Assembly: GCA_020051175.1 (NCBI GenBank)
Contig: JAGVJJ010000089.1
Coordinates: 21,522-85,521, forward strand
DNA length: 64,000 nucleotides
DNA from: Bacteroidia bacterium
Lineage (GTDB): Bacteria > Bacteroidota > Bacteroidia > 2-12-FULL-35-15
Reading direction: 5' to 3'
A model generated the notes under the pieces. The model ran no database searches. It worked only from the letters and a program-made list of their open reading frames with translations, and was not told the origin of the DNA. The position numbers and the translations under genes are program-made. Of the stretch, positions 1-7,007 are shown one piece after another. The first letter of the stretch is position 1; the number at the start of each line of letters is the position of its first letter.

Positions 1-2
1 AC

Positions 3-1958
3 AACGAGACCAAAGAAGTTGTTACCTCACTGGAAAGTGCCAGTGGCGGTGATACAAAAATCAAGCTGGCAGCCTCAAAGAATTATACCATTTTTTTTAG
101 CAAAACCGGGTATTTATTTCAGTCGGTAGTAGTGAAGCTGCAGGATTCGGTAGCCAGGGACAAGAAGTTGAAAGAGGTGGTGATGCAAAAAGTGACAATT
201 GGTAAAAAAGTAATTCTCAGAAGTACTTCTTTTGATGATTATCAGAAGGTGCTGATTGAAGAATCGATGCCGGATGTTGATCGCATTATTAAACTCCTTG
301 AAGACACGCCTCAATTGCAGATAGAGCTCGGAGGGTATACCGATAACTTCGGCTCGGTAAACCTTACCACAAAGGTTTCTGAAGAAAGAGCCAAAGCGCT
401 TATGGATTTGCTAGTAGAAAAGGGTGTAGATGAGGGGCGCCTGCAATACAAAGGCTATGGACCGATACAGCCAATAGCCAACAATTTAACTGAAGAGGGC
501 AGGGTGGCCAATAACCGCATTGAACTTAAGGTAATAGGCCTTGACTATGTCCCGTTGTCGCCTGCTGAACTGAAGAAAAAGAGGGCCAACGCAAAAAAGA
601 CAGAAAACAATACAGAGAACCCGGAGGAAAACCCGGTTGACGATACCCCAAAAGATACCATTAAAACCGATGCGGTTCCTATGGCAATTGTTCCCACTGA
701 GCCAGTAAGCGACAGTCTTTTGAAAATTGATTATAAGGGTATGTTCATTGCGGATAAAAAGCCAATGGCAAATTCAACAGTAAACTTATTGACTGACCAG
801 GGGCAGGTTTTTCAAACTACAAAAACAGATGAAAACGGTAGTTTCCAGTTTATTGGAGTGCCTGCAGAAAAGGAGCTGAGGCTTGGGCTTGATGAAAAGG
901 AGTCGAAGAAGTTCAAATCAGTTCAGCTTGCCGATACTGCCGGTGTTGTTGTGGAAGATTTGGTAAAAGTAGACGGGAAATTTGAGCACAGGATTTTACC
1001 TAGTGAAAAAGTAAAGCTGGGCCAGGTATATGTGGTTGACCCGGAATTGAAAATCAGGAAACCGAAACCTAAAAATTCAAACCAGATGGCAATTGTTACG
1101 GGACGTGTGCTGGATGACCGTGGCAATCCTATCAAAGCCGATGTGGAAGCTGTTGACTTATCAAGTGGGACTACGGTTCAGAAGGTAACCAGCACCAGCA
1201 CAGGTGAGTTTGCTATAAGCATTGCTGCTGGTAAAAATTACGACATAGCTGTAAGTAAACCAGGATATTCGTTCCAGACCGTTAATGCAATTATTCCGGA
1301 GGTAGCAGGTTATGAGAAAAAAGTGGGCGATGTATCCCTTCAAAAGGTTGAAACAGGTAAAAAAATCATCCTTAACAATATCTTTTTTGATGTTAACCAG
1401 TCCACATTGCGCAAAGAATCTTATGGTGAGCTTGGAAGGGTGCTGAAGCTGATGAATGATATCAGTTCACTGCGAATCGAGATATCTGGTCACACGGACA
1501 ATATAGGTTCTGTTAAGAGCAATAAAACCCTTTCCGAGCAGAGGGCAAAGGCTGTGAAAGATTATCTTATTGCAAACGGGGCCAATAAGGACAGGCTAAC
1601 CTCCAAAGGCTATGGTTCCACCCAGCCTGTTGCCAATAATGCAACCGAGGGAGGCAGGCAGCTGAACCGCAGGACTGAGTTTAAGGTGCTGGAAGTAAAC
1701 CAGGAAGAGGTGAAAAACAAGGAAGAACCAGGTGAAACAGCAGGCAATAAACGCAACACAACAGCAGATGATCCTGAAGATACTGCTCCGAAAGAGATGC
1801 CCGAGGCCTTTAAACAATATGATATAGATAAAAATGGTTCTATCTCCTATGAAGAGGTAATTGCGGCAATTGATTTGTATTTTGAGCAGCACCCTAATGG
1901 TAATACTCAGAAAAAAGAAGAGCTCACCAGTCTTTTTGATTATTATTTTGAAAAGTAA
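3..1958 (+). CDS. Double OmpA-domain envelope protein with EF-hand tail (5' partial)
   Basis: The frame is open to the left edge, so the true start lies outside the window; an internal GTG at 132 is not convincing as a start because coding-like sequence precedes it. In order it has the end of a carboxypeptidase-regulatory-like beta domain (to about 150), an OmpA/MotB peptidoglycan-binding domain (about 200-530, with GGYTDNFGS and NNRIELKV), a KTDENGSFQF regulatory-like domain (about 720-960), another (about 1085-1340), a second OmpA domain (about 1355-1690, with SGHTDNIGS and NRRTEFKV), and one canonical EF-hand loop DIDKNGSISYEE near the C-terminus. OmpA domains of this type bind peptidoglycan; an outer-membrane or periplasmic anchoring role is inferred. 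The function of the calcium site is unknown. Confidence 0.85.
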   Translation, partial: NETKEVVTSLESASGGDTKIKLAASKNYTIFFSKTGYLFQSVVVKLQDSVARDKKLKEVVMQKVTIGKKVILRSTSFDDYQKVLIEESMPDVDRIIKLLEDTPQLQIELGGYTDNFGSVNLTTKVSEERAKALMDLLVEKGVDEGRLQYKGYGPIQPIANNLTEEGRVANNRIELKVIGLDYVPLSPAELKKKRANAKKTENNTENPEENPVDDTPKDTIKTDAVPMAIVPTEPVSDSLLKIDYKGMFIADKKPMANSTVNLLTDQGQVFQTTKTDENGSFQFIGVPAEKELRLGLDEKESKKFKSVQLADTAGVVVEDLVKVDGKFEHRILPSEKVKLGQVYVVDPELKIRKPKPKNSNQMAIVTGRVLDDRGNPIKADVEAVDLSSGTTVQKVTSTSTGEFAISIAAGKNYDIAVSKPGYSFQTVNAIIPEVAGYEKKVGDVSLQKVETGKKIILNNIFFDVNQSTLRKESYGELGRVLKLMNDISSLRIEISGHTDNIGSVKSNKTLSEQRAKAVKDYLIANGANKDRLTSKGYGSTQPVANNATEGGRQLNRRTEFKVLEVNQEEVKNKEEPGETAGNKRNTTADDPEDTAPKEMPEAFKQYDIDKNGSISYEEVIAAIDLYFEQHPNGNTQKKEELTSLFDYYFEK

Positions 1959-1978
1959 TTCAGGTAGATAACCGGCTT

Positions 1979-1996
1979 ATTTTTGTCGACAAAAAT
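1979..1996. other. Perfect 18-bp palindrome
   Basis: ATTTTTGTCGACAAAAAT is perfectly self-complementary. It lies 20 bases after the OmpA-protein stop and well upstream of the siaB-like promoter. It has no loop, so a binding site for a dimeric regulator is more likely than a terminator. Function is unproven. Confidence 0.4.
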
Positions 1997-2080
1997 GCGC
2001 GTTGATCGATAAAAAAATCGGTTTAATCTATCGTTATCTTGTGGAATTGTTTACTTTTGTATGGTTGTTGGAATTTGAGT

Positions 2081-2110
2081 TTTGAAAAAGGTTTTTTTTA
2101 CTTATTTTTG
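2081..2110 (+). promoter_or_regulatory. Candidate Bacteroidota promoter of the siaB-siaC genes
   Basis: A -33 TTTG (2081-2084), an 18-bp spacer and a -7 TATTTTTG (2103-2110) match the Bacteroidota pattern TTTG-N19ish-TAnnTTTG. The predicted start is about 35 nt before the siaB ATG. A second -7-like TACTTTTG lies at 2052-2059. Confidence 0.45.
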
Positions 2111-2151
2111 ATTCTTGAACTAGAAAATTTTAATTTTACAAAAAAATACGT

Positions 2152-2694
2152 ATGACGCAGGTTTCAACAGCTTTTGAAGTATATCAGTTCATGAGTGAAA
2201 AAAATATCCTGGTAGCATTTACCGGGCATTTTGATCATCTTGTAACTACATCGCTGTTAAAGAATATCAAGAGTAAGCTGGGTGAGTTGCAGTCGATGAC
2301 CGGAATTGATAAGAAGGTATACAATGTACTGGTTGAAAGTATTGAAAATATTAGCAAATACACACTGAAGAACTCCAATAAGCACAATATTGCCATGCTG
2401 CTGTTGTGCAAAGGGGAAAATAATTTCACCATTATTACCGGTAATCACGTATTAAACAAGGATATTCCTGCGTTGAAGGAGCGTTTGGACAGAGTTATAC
2501 AACTCGGGCAGGATGACCTGAAAAAAATGTACAGGGAGCAAATGATGTCCAAACGCACCGATGAAAACAGTGCGGGACTAGGGATTATTGACATTGCTAT
2601 AAAATCAAGAAACAGGATTAAATATGATTTTAAGCCATTGAATAATGACACATCATTTTACCTTTTTCAAACGGAAATAAATATTCAAAAATAA
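2152..2694 (+). CDS. SiaB-like protein kinase (DUF6272 family)
   Basis: The 180-residue protein resembles the SiaB family (DUF6272), GHKL-like kinases that phosphorylate the small protein SiaC. The segment VYNVLVESIENISKYT resembles the N-box helix of GHKL ATPases, and SAGLGIIDIAIKSRN looks like the lid and G-box region. In Pseudomonas aeruginosa the SiaABCD module links a PP2C phosphatase (SiaA), this kinase, SiaC and a diguanylate cyclase (SiaD) in aggregation control. Two SiaC-like genes follow directly (12 and 11 nt gaps), so one operon is likely. No SiaA- or SiaD-like gene is in the window. Family assignment is by recognition of sequence and context. Confidence 0.75.
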   Translation: MTQVSTAFEVYQFMSEKNILVAFTGHFDHLVTTSLLKNIKSKLGELQSMTGIDKKVYNVLVESIENISKYTLKNSNKHNIAMLLLCKGENNFTIITGNHVLNKDIPALKERLDRVIQLGQDDLKKMYREQMMSKRTDENSAGLGIIDIAIKSRNRIKYDFKPLNNDTSFYLFQTEINIQK

Positions 2695-2706
2695 AACAAT
2701 CGTTAT

Positions 2707-3108
2707 ATGGATTCGCTTATAATTGAGGCAACGGAAGATTCACCAAAGATACTATTTGATACAGCATCTAACCGTTTTACTATTTCAGGTGAATCACGCC
2801 CTGAAAATGCTGGGAAGTTCTATACTCCCGTAATTAACTGGATTGTTAAGTTTGAGGAAATTCTTGCAAAAAGAAAAAACGAACAGAAGGACGAAACACC
2901 ACTGGTGTTTGTATTTAAGCTTGATTATTTTAATTCAACTTCTGCAAAATATATAATGGATATACTTTTGGTGTTGAAAAAATTTGCAGATGACGGTTAT
3001 AAAGTGGCTATAGAATGGCATTACGATAAGCGTGATGACGATATGCTGGATGCCGGCAATGAATTTTCTGATACAGTTGATTTGAAATTTGACTTTATCG
3101 AATATTAA
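2707..3108 (+). CDS. SiaC-like regulatory phosphoprotein (DUF1987), copy 1
   Basis: A 133-residue DUF1987/SiaC-type protein. The family fingerprint is clear: ISGESRPENAGKFY near residue 26, INWIVKFE, then the phosphorylation segment YFNSTSAK (about residues 74-81), where Ser77 or Thr78 falls at the position of the phospho-threonine of Pseudomonas SiaC (LNTSS). SiaC proteins are small STAS-like switches whose phosphorylation by SiaB and dephosphorylation by SiaA controls a partner. The partner is unknown here. The gene is followed by a close paralogue. Confidence 0.8.
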   Translation: MDSLIIEATEDSPKILFDTASNRFTISGESRPENAGKFYTPVINWIVKFEEILAKRKNEQKDETPLVFVFKLDYFNSTSAKYIMDILLVLKKFADDGYKVAIEWHYDKRDDDMLDAGNEFSDTVDLKFDFIEY

Positions 3109-3119
3109 ATTTTCTCCGG

Positions 3120-3524
3120 ATGGATGCATTGATTATTAAAGCTACAGACGACTCACCTGAAGTTAATTTCGATCCCACCACCAATATTCTTAGTATTTCC
3201 GGAGAATCGCGCCCTGAAAATGCAGGTAAATTTTATGCGCCCGTTATAGACTGGCTTGTAAATTTTGAAGGCTTGCTTTACTGGCGAAAACATGAAATGA
3301 AAGACAATTCAAGCAATGTTGTTGTAAAATTCAGGCTTGAATATTTTAACTCCACATCTGCAAAAAATATCCTTGATGTATTGTTGATCCTTAAGCGCTA
3401 TATAGACCAGGGCTATAAAGTAAGCGTGGAATGGCATTACGATAAATTCAGCGAAGATATACTGGATACAGGTAATGAGTTTTCAAAAATGACCGGGGTT
3501 GACTTCACATTCGTTGAAGCCTGA
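3120..3524 (+). CDS. SiaC-like regulatory phosphoprotein (DUF1987), copy 2
   Basis: A 134-residue paralogue of the preceding gene, identical at well over half the positions by eye. It keeps ISGESRPENAGKFY, the phospho-site segment YFNSTSAK and the EWHYDK motif. Divergence is concentrated around residues 50-70 and the C-terminus (MTGVDFTFVEA), the likeliest places for differing partner specificity. It ends the plus-strand operon; the next gene is convergent. I saw no obvious terminator hairpin in the 38-nt spacer. Confidence 0.8.
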   Translation: MDALIIKATDDSPEVNFDPTTNILSISGESRPENAGKFYAPVIDWLVNFEGLLYWRKHEMKDNSSNVVVKFRLEYFNSTSAKNILDVLLILKRYIDQGYKVSVEWHYDKFSEDILDTGNEFSKMTGVDFTFVEA

Positions 3525-3562
3525 TTCTTTTCATCATTAATTTACCCAACACATTTCTTTTT

Positions 3563-4534
3563 TTACAACTCCTCTTTGGGTTTATTGTCTGTCACAAGTT
3601 CTTTGTTCAGTATCCTGTCTTTAATGATAAAAAGCGGGCGCTTTTTTACCTGGTGAAAAATCCTGAGCACATATTCCCCGATTACTCCTAAGGAAATAAG
3701 CTGAACACCACTGAAGAGTATGATTGCAAATAGTAATGCCGTAAAACCTTCGGGAACAGTACCCCAAATGGCTTTTTTAATAATTGTTATTGCCAGGTAT
3801 ACAAGCGAGAGAGAGATGGCAATTAATCCCATACGGGTAATAAAACGTATGGGCAGCTCACTGAAGTTGAAGATGCCATTGAATGCCAGCCTGAACAACA
3901 TTTTGATGGAGTATTTTGATTCATCGGCACTACGCTCTGCACGTTCATACTCAACACCTATTTGTTTAAAGCCAACCCAGCTGCGCATACCACGTATATA
4001 GCGGCTTTCTTCCGGCATATGATTAAGTATGTCCACTACCCGTCTGCTCATGAGGGAAAAATCACCACTATCAATAGGGATATCGATATAGGATATTTTT
4101 TTCAGCATGCGGTAAAACAGATAATAGGCTGCTTTTTTAAGGATAAACTCTTTTCGTTTTTTACGAATGGCGTATACTACATCATAACCTTTTTTATAAT
4201 GGTCATAAAAATCAAAAAACAATTCTGGCGGATCCTGTAAATCCCCATCAATCACCATGACTGCTTCTGTGGCCCTTGCTGCGGAAAGTCCAGCACTCAG
4301 TGCGAGCTGATGCCCGTAATTACGGGATAAGAACACACATTGATAGCGCGCATCCTCCAGTGCCAGCTGGCTCATAAGCTGAGCTGTATTGTCGCGGCTA
4401 CCGTCATCCACAAGCACCATTTCAACCCGGATTTGCGTTTGATTCATTAACGCATTCAAGCGCTCAATCAATAAAGGGAACACTTTACTTTCGTTATACA
4501 GGGGAACAACGAAAGAAACCTGTGGTGCATTCAT
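3563..4534 (-). CDS. GT2 family glycosyltransferase with C-terminal membrane anchor
   Basis: A family 2 glycosyltransferase of the polyprenyl-phosphate type (DPM1/ArnC/GtrB-like). The N-terminus has SFVVPLYNES, then the nucleotide-binding VDDGSRDNT, the metal-binding DGDLQDPPE and the acceptor-region SGDFSLMSRR. Two hydrophobic helices follow (AISLSLVYLAITII and FTALLFAIILFSGVQLISLGV), as in enzymes that load a sugar onto undecaprenyl phosphate at the cytoplasmic face. I chose the ATG giving MNAPQVSF; an upstream ATG would add MYYNI. Sugar donor is unknown. GT39-like proteins at 24-28 kb could use its lipid-linked product (inference). Confidence 0.85.
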   Translation of the reverse strand: MNAPQVSFVVPLYNESKVFPLLIERLNALMNQTQIRVEMVLVDDGSRDNTAQLMSQLALEDARYQCVFLSRNYGHQLALSAGLSAARATEAVMVIDGDLQDPPELFFDFYDHYKKGYDVVYAIRKKRKEFILKKAAYYLFYRMLKKISYIDIPIDSGDFSLMSRRVVDILNHMPEESRYIRGMRSWVGFKQIGVEYERAERSADESKYSIKMLFRLAFNGIFNFSELPIRFITRMGLIAISLSLVYLAITIIKKAIWGTVPEGFTALLFAIILFSGVQLISLGVIGEYVLRIFHQVKKRPLFIIKDRILNKELVTDNKPKEEL

Positions 4535-4660
4535 AATGTTGTAGTACAAAAGCCCTTATAATTTGGGCAATCAGTACTCAAAAATACTAAAAAGATCGGG
4601 CACTGCAATAGGTTGGTGTGAGGGTTGGTGCCTTTAGGAAATAATAAAGATTCAGGGCTG

Positions 4661-5035
4661 TCAGCTTAACTTTCGCTGAGAGATAAGGAAAAGGAATTCT
4701 TTGTCCCTGTATGTTTTATTCCTGGATAATCCTTTAATAACAACGTGCTCACGTGTTTGTATGGTTAAGTAATCTTCGAGTTCAAGGAGGCTTGGCAATA
4801 CCGTTTTTTTAACATATTTCATGTTCACTTGTTTGCCAAAGGTTTCCACATCTTTTTCGGCATCGCTGGTGTTTATTACTATCAGGTCGGGAGGACTTTT
4901 TTGTGCTTTGGCAAGAGCATCGTTTAATGAACCTGATTTTTGTATTTCAAACCCGTTACGCGTTAAATTCAGTTCCAGCAGCTCAAGATCTTTGGTGTTG
5001 TTAAACACCAATAAAATACGGTTCATGTTTTTCAT
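4661..5035 (-). CDS. Degenerate (pseudo-)receiver domain protein
   Basis: A 124-residue protein whose first half keeps the response-regulator receiver layout: hydrophobic strand ILLV, helix KDLELLELNLTRNGF, strand, then PPDLIVIN. The key acids are gone: the acidic pair is Asn12-Asn13 after Phe11, and the phospho-acceptor position is Asn55 (VINTSD). Phosphorylation in the usual way is therefore not expected. The second half (KTVLPSLLELEDYLTIQTREHVVIKGLSRNKTYRDKE) is not a standard output domain; REHVVIKG may form a short strand. It is isolated between a GT2 gene and a T9SS cargo gene. Role unknown. Confidence 0.6.
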   Translation of the reverse strand: MKNMNRILLVFNNTKDLELLELNLTRNGFEIQKSGSLNDALAKAQKSPPDLIVINTSDAEKDVETFGKQVNMKYVKKTVLPSLLELEDYLTIQTREHVVIKGLSRNKTYRDKEFLFLISQRKLS

Positions 5036-5061
5036 AACGCTTTATTTTTAATTGTATAAAA

Positions 5062-5100
5062 AACAAAAACACCTCTATCCCAGATAAAGATGCTTTTGTT
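5062..5100 (-). terminator. Long-stem terminator of the T9SS cargo gene
   Basis: On the minus strand an 18-bp stem (three G-U pairs) with a 3-nt loop is followed by a T-rich tail. It begins 22 nt after the stop codon of the gene at 5122-6777. Confidence 0.75.
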
Positions 5101-5121
5101 TTGAACGGATGTATTTTGTTA

Positions 5122-6777
5122 TTATTTAGCAATAACTGTTTTCACTGTTTTTGAATAACTGTCAGTAACAATTTTTGTAAAGTAGATACCTGCCGGCAAT
5201 TCTGCTGTGTTGATAGCAAAAGAGTTCATACCTGCATTTATTTGTCCGGTAAATACATCTATTACTGATTTACCTGTCATGTCAAATAGTGCTATAGTTA
5301 CTTTGCCTGTTTTGTTAAGGCTGATATTCAACGTTGTTTTGTCATTAGCCGGATTAGGGTAAATACTTGCTGTTCCTATTTCGGTTCTATCCTCGTTTAT
5401 TCCGGATGGGATAACACCAACAAATTTAGGGTCATTGAAAGATGCACCTGTTGCAGCAACAGAGGATGAAGATTGCAGTCTGTAGTCGGGTGTATCTGAT
5501 AAGTTGGTTGGAAATGCGTTTACCCAACCGATATTTGCAATAGTTGTGGTTGAGTCATTATCATCATCCGTGAAGATGGTGTTGTAGATGGTTTGTGTTG
5601 CATTTGCATCAATGGTTATGGCTTTGCTGATGTCGTCAGCAATGATGTTGTTTGCAAACACTGCAGAGTCATTGGTAGTGAAATTATCTACTGTTCCTGC
5701 ATCTTTCAGGTATACTCCTTTTTCCCACGATGCGGCAACAGAATTAAATACTGAAATAGCGGAGTTTCTACGGATGTAGAATGCACGCTCAAACTTTTCA
5801 CCAGATGGTAACGTTACTGTTCCGTTGCGAAGCGGCCCGATGCTGGTAATGTTAGAAAAAACCGCCTGAGTTCTTGGAGTGTTTGCAGAACCTGTAGCAT
5901 CATTATCGGATTCAAAGCCGTTTGAATCCCCAGCAGCATCTGACAAATCAGCATCTCTTATAATCAGTCCGAATTGCACGCGTCCCCTGTAACCGAAGTC
6001 TGTATCAAAATCATCATCCAGGCCACGGAAGGCGATTAAGTATTTTGCATCTACGGTACCACCAAAGAACTCAAAGCTGTCGTCACCGGAAAAGGAAACC
6101 TGTATGTGATCCAGTTTTGTTTTAGAACCAACGGAACCTAAAGTTAAACCATTGATTTCTTTGTTTGGCTGAAAAGCAATTCCCGGAAACTCAATACGTA
6201 CATAAGAAAATACTCCTGAGCTATCCTGATCATTGGTGCCGCCATATTCACTATCAGTAGAAACAACAATGCCTTCAATGTTTGCAACCCCACCTGGCTG
6301 GTTGTTCATTGCATTTCCAAGAATTACAACACCGCCCCAATCGCCTTCTGCTCTTGCGCCTGCGGCTTCACCGGAGGTAAATACAATGGGATTGCTGGGT
6401 GTGCCCTGTGCAATAATTTTAGAGCCTTTAGCAATAAGCAGTGTTCCCTGTGTTGCTTTGTCACCGCGGATGACAACGCCCGGTTCGATTGTAAGCACAG
6501 CATTGTTCTTTACGTAAATTTTATTTTGTAAGGAAACAACTGTTCCTGCAGCCCACGTTGTGTTTGTTGTAATGTCAGTACTTACAGTAGTTGTAGGAGC
6601 TCCGTAGTTTTCGTTTTCAGGGTCAAAGCTTGTCCAGCCGCTGGTCCAGTCAGATGCTGTGGTATTGTCTGTTACAGGAAATGCACCCTTGTAAGATGTT
6701 GTTGTCCAGAAAGCAGTTTGTGCTGACAGTGAACCACCAAGCAGACCTGCTAATGCAATTGAGTAGAGTTTTTTCAT
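5122..6777 (-). CDS. T9SS type A sorting domain protein, beta-helix-like
   Basis: The start giving MKKLYSIALAGLLGGSLSAQ, a clear signal peptide, is preferred; an upstream ATG would add 13 basic residues and would sit just after the -7 box. The mature part has repeated beta-strand motifs (VVSLQNKIYVKNNAVLTIEPG, VVIRGDKATQGTLLIAKGSKI in shorter pieces) suggesting a parallel beta-helix, and Asp-rich segments such as GLDDDFDTDFGYRGR that may bind metal. The last 75 or so residues (IYPNPANDKTTLNIS to GIYFTKIVTD) form a type A sorting domain, which directs secretion by the type IX system and removal or anchoring at the surface. It lies downstream of a TonB receptor, with its own promoter. Substrate unknown. 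Confidence 0.85.
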   Translation of the reverse strand: MKKLYSIALAGLLGGSLSAQTAFWTTTSYKGAFPVTDNTTASDWTSGWTSFDPENENYGAPTTTVSTDITTNTTWAAGTVVSLQNKIYVKNNAVLTIEPGVVIRGDKATQGTLLIAKGSKIIAQGTPSNPIVFTSGEAAGARAEGDWGGVVILGNAMNNQPGGVANIEGIVVSTDSEYGGTNDQDSSGVFSYVRIEFPGIAFQPNKEINGLTLGSVGSKTKLDHIQVSFSGDDSFEFFGGTVDAKYLIAFRGLDDDFDTDFGYRGRVQFGLIIRDADLSDAAGDSNGFESDNDATGSANTPRTQAVFSNITSIGPLRNGTVTLPSGEKFERAFYIRRNSAISVFNSVAASWEKGVYLKDAGTVDNFTTNDSAVFANNIIADDISKAITIDANATQTIYNTIFTDDDNDSTTTIANIGWVNAFPTNLSDTPDYRLQSSSSVAATGASFNDPKFVGVIPSGINEDRTEIGTASIYPNPANDKTTLNISLNKTGKVTIALFDMTGKSVIDVFTGQINAGMNSFAINTAELPAGIYFTKIVTDSYSKTVKTVIAK

Positions 6778-6813
6778 GTTCAAATAATTATTTTTTCGTT
6801 TTTTAATTCGGTA

Positions 6814-6821
6814 CAAAACTA
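6814..6821 (-). promoter_or_regulatory. -7 promoter element of the T9SS cargo gene
   Basis: On the minus strand the bases read TAGTTTTG, a full match to TAnnTTTG, placing the transcription start about 30 nt before the chosen ATG. No clear -33 TTTG was found. Confidence 0.4.
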
Positions 6822-6969
6822 GGATGTACGTGTTGCCATAGGATTAAGGCGGGGTTGTGTGTTTATTATCAGAGTTTTAATTTTATGTTATGAAGGAAGG
6901 TTTTGTAATATACGATTGTAATGGGAAGGTGGTGGTATATGGCAAATATTTCGCGTATTTAAAGATACC

Positions 6970-6985
6970 TTCCGCTGAGGCGGAA
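6970..6985 (-). terminator. Weak terminator after the TonB receptor gene
   Basis: A TTCCGC / GCGGAA stem with a 4-nt loop lies about 20 nt after the receptor stop. The tail is only weakly T-rich (TATCTTT), so termination may be partial and read-through into the T9SS cargo gene is possible. Confidence 0.4.
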
Positions 6986-7007
6986 AGTGTTCTAAGGCAA
7001 TGATGGT

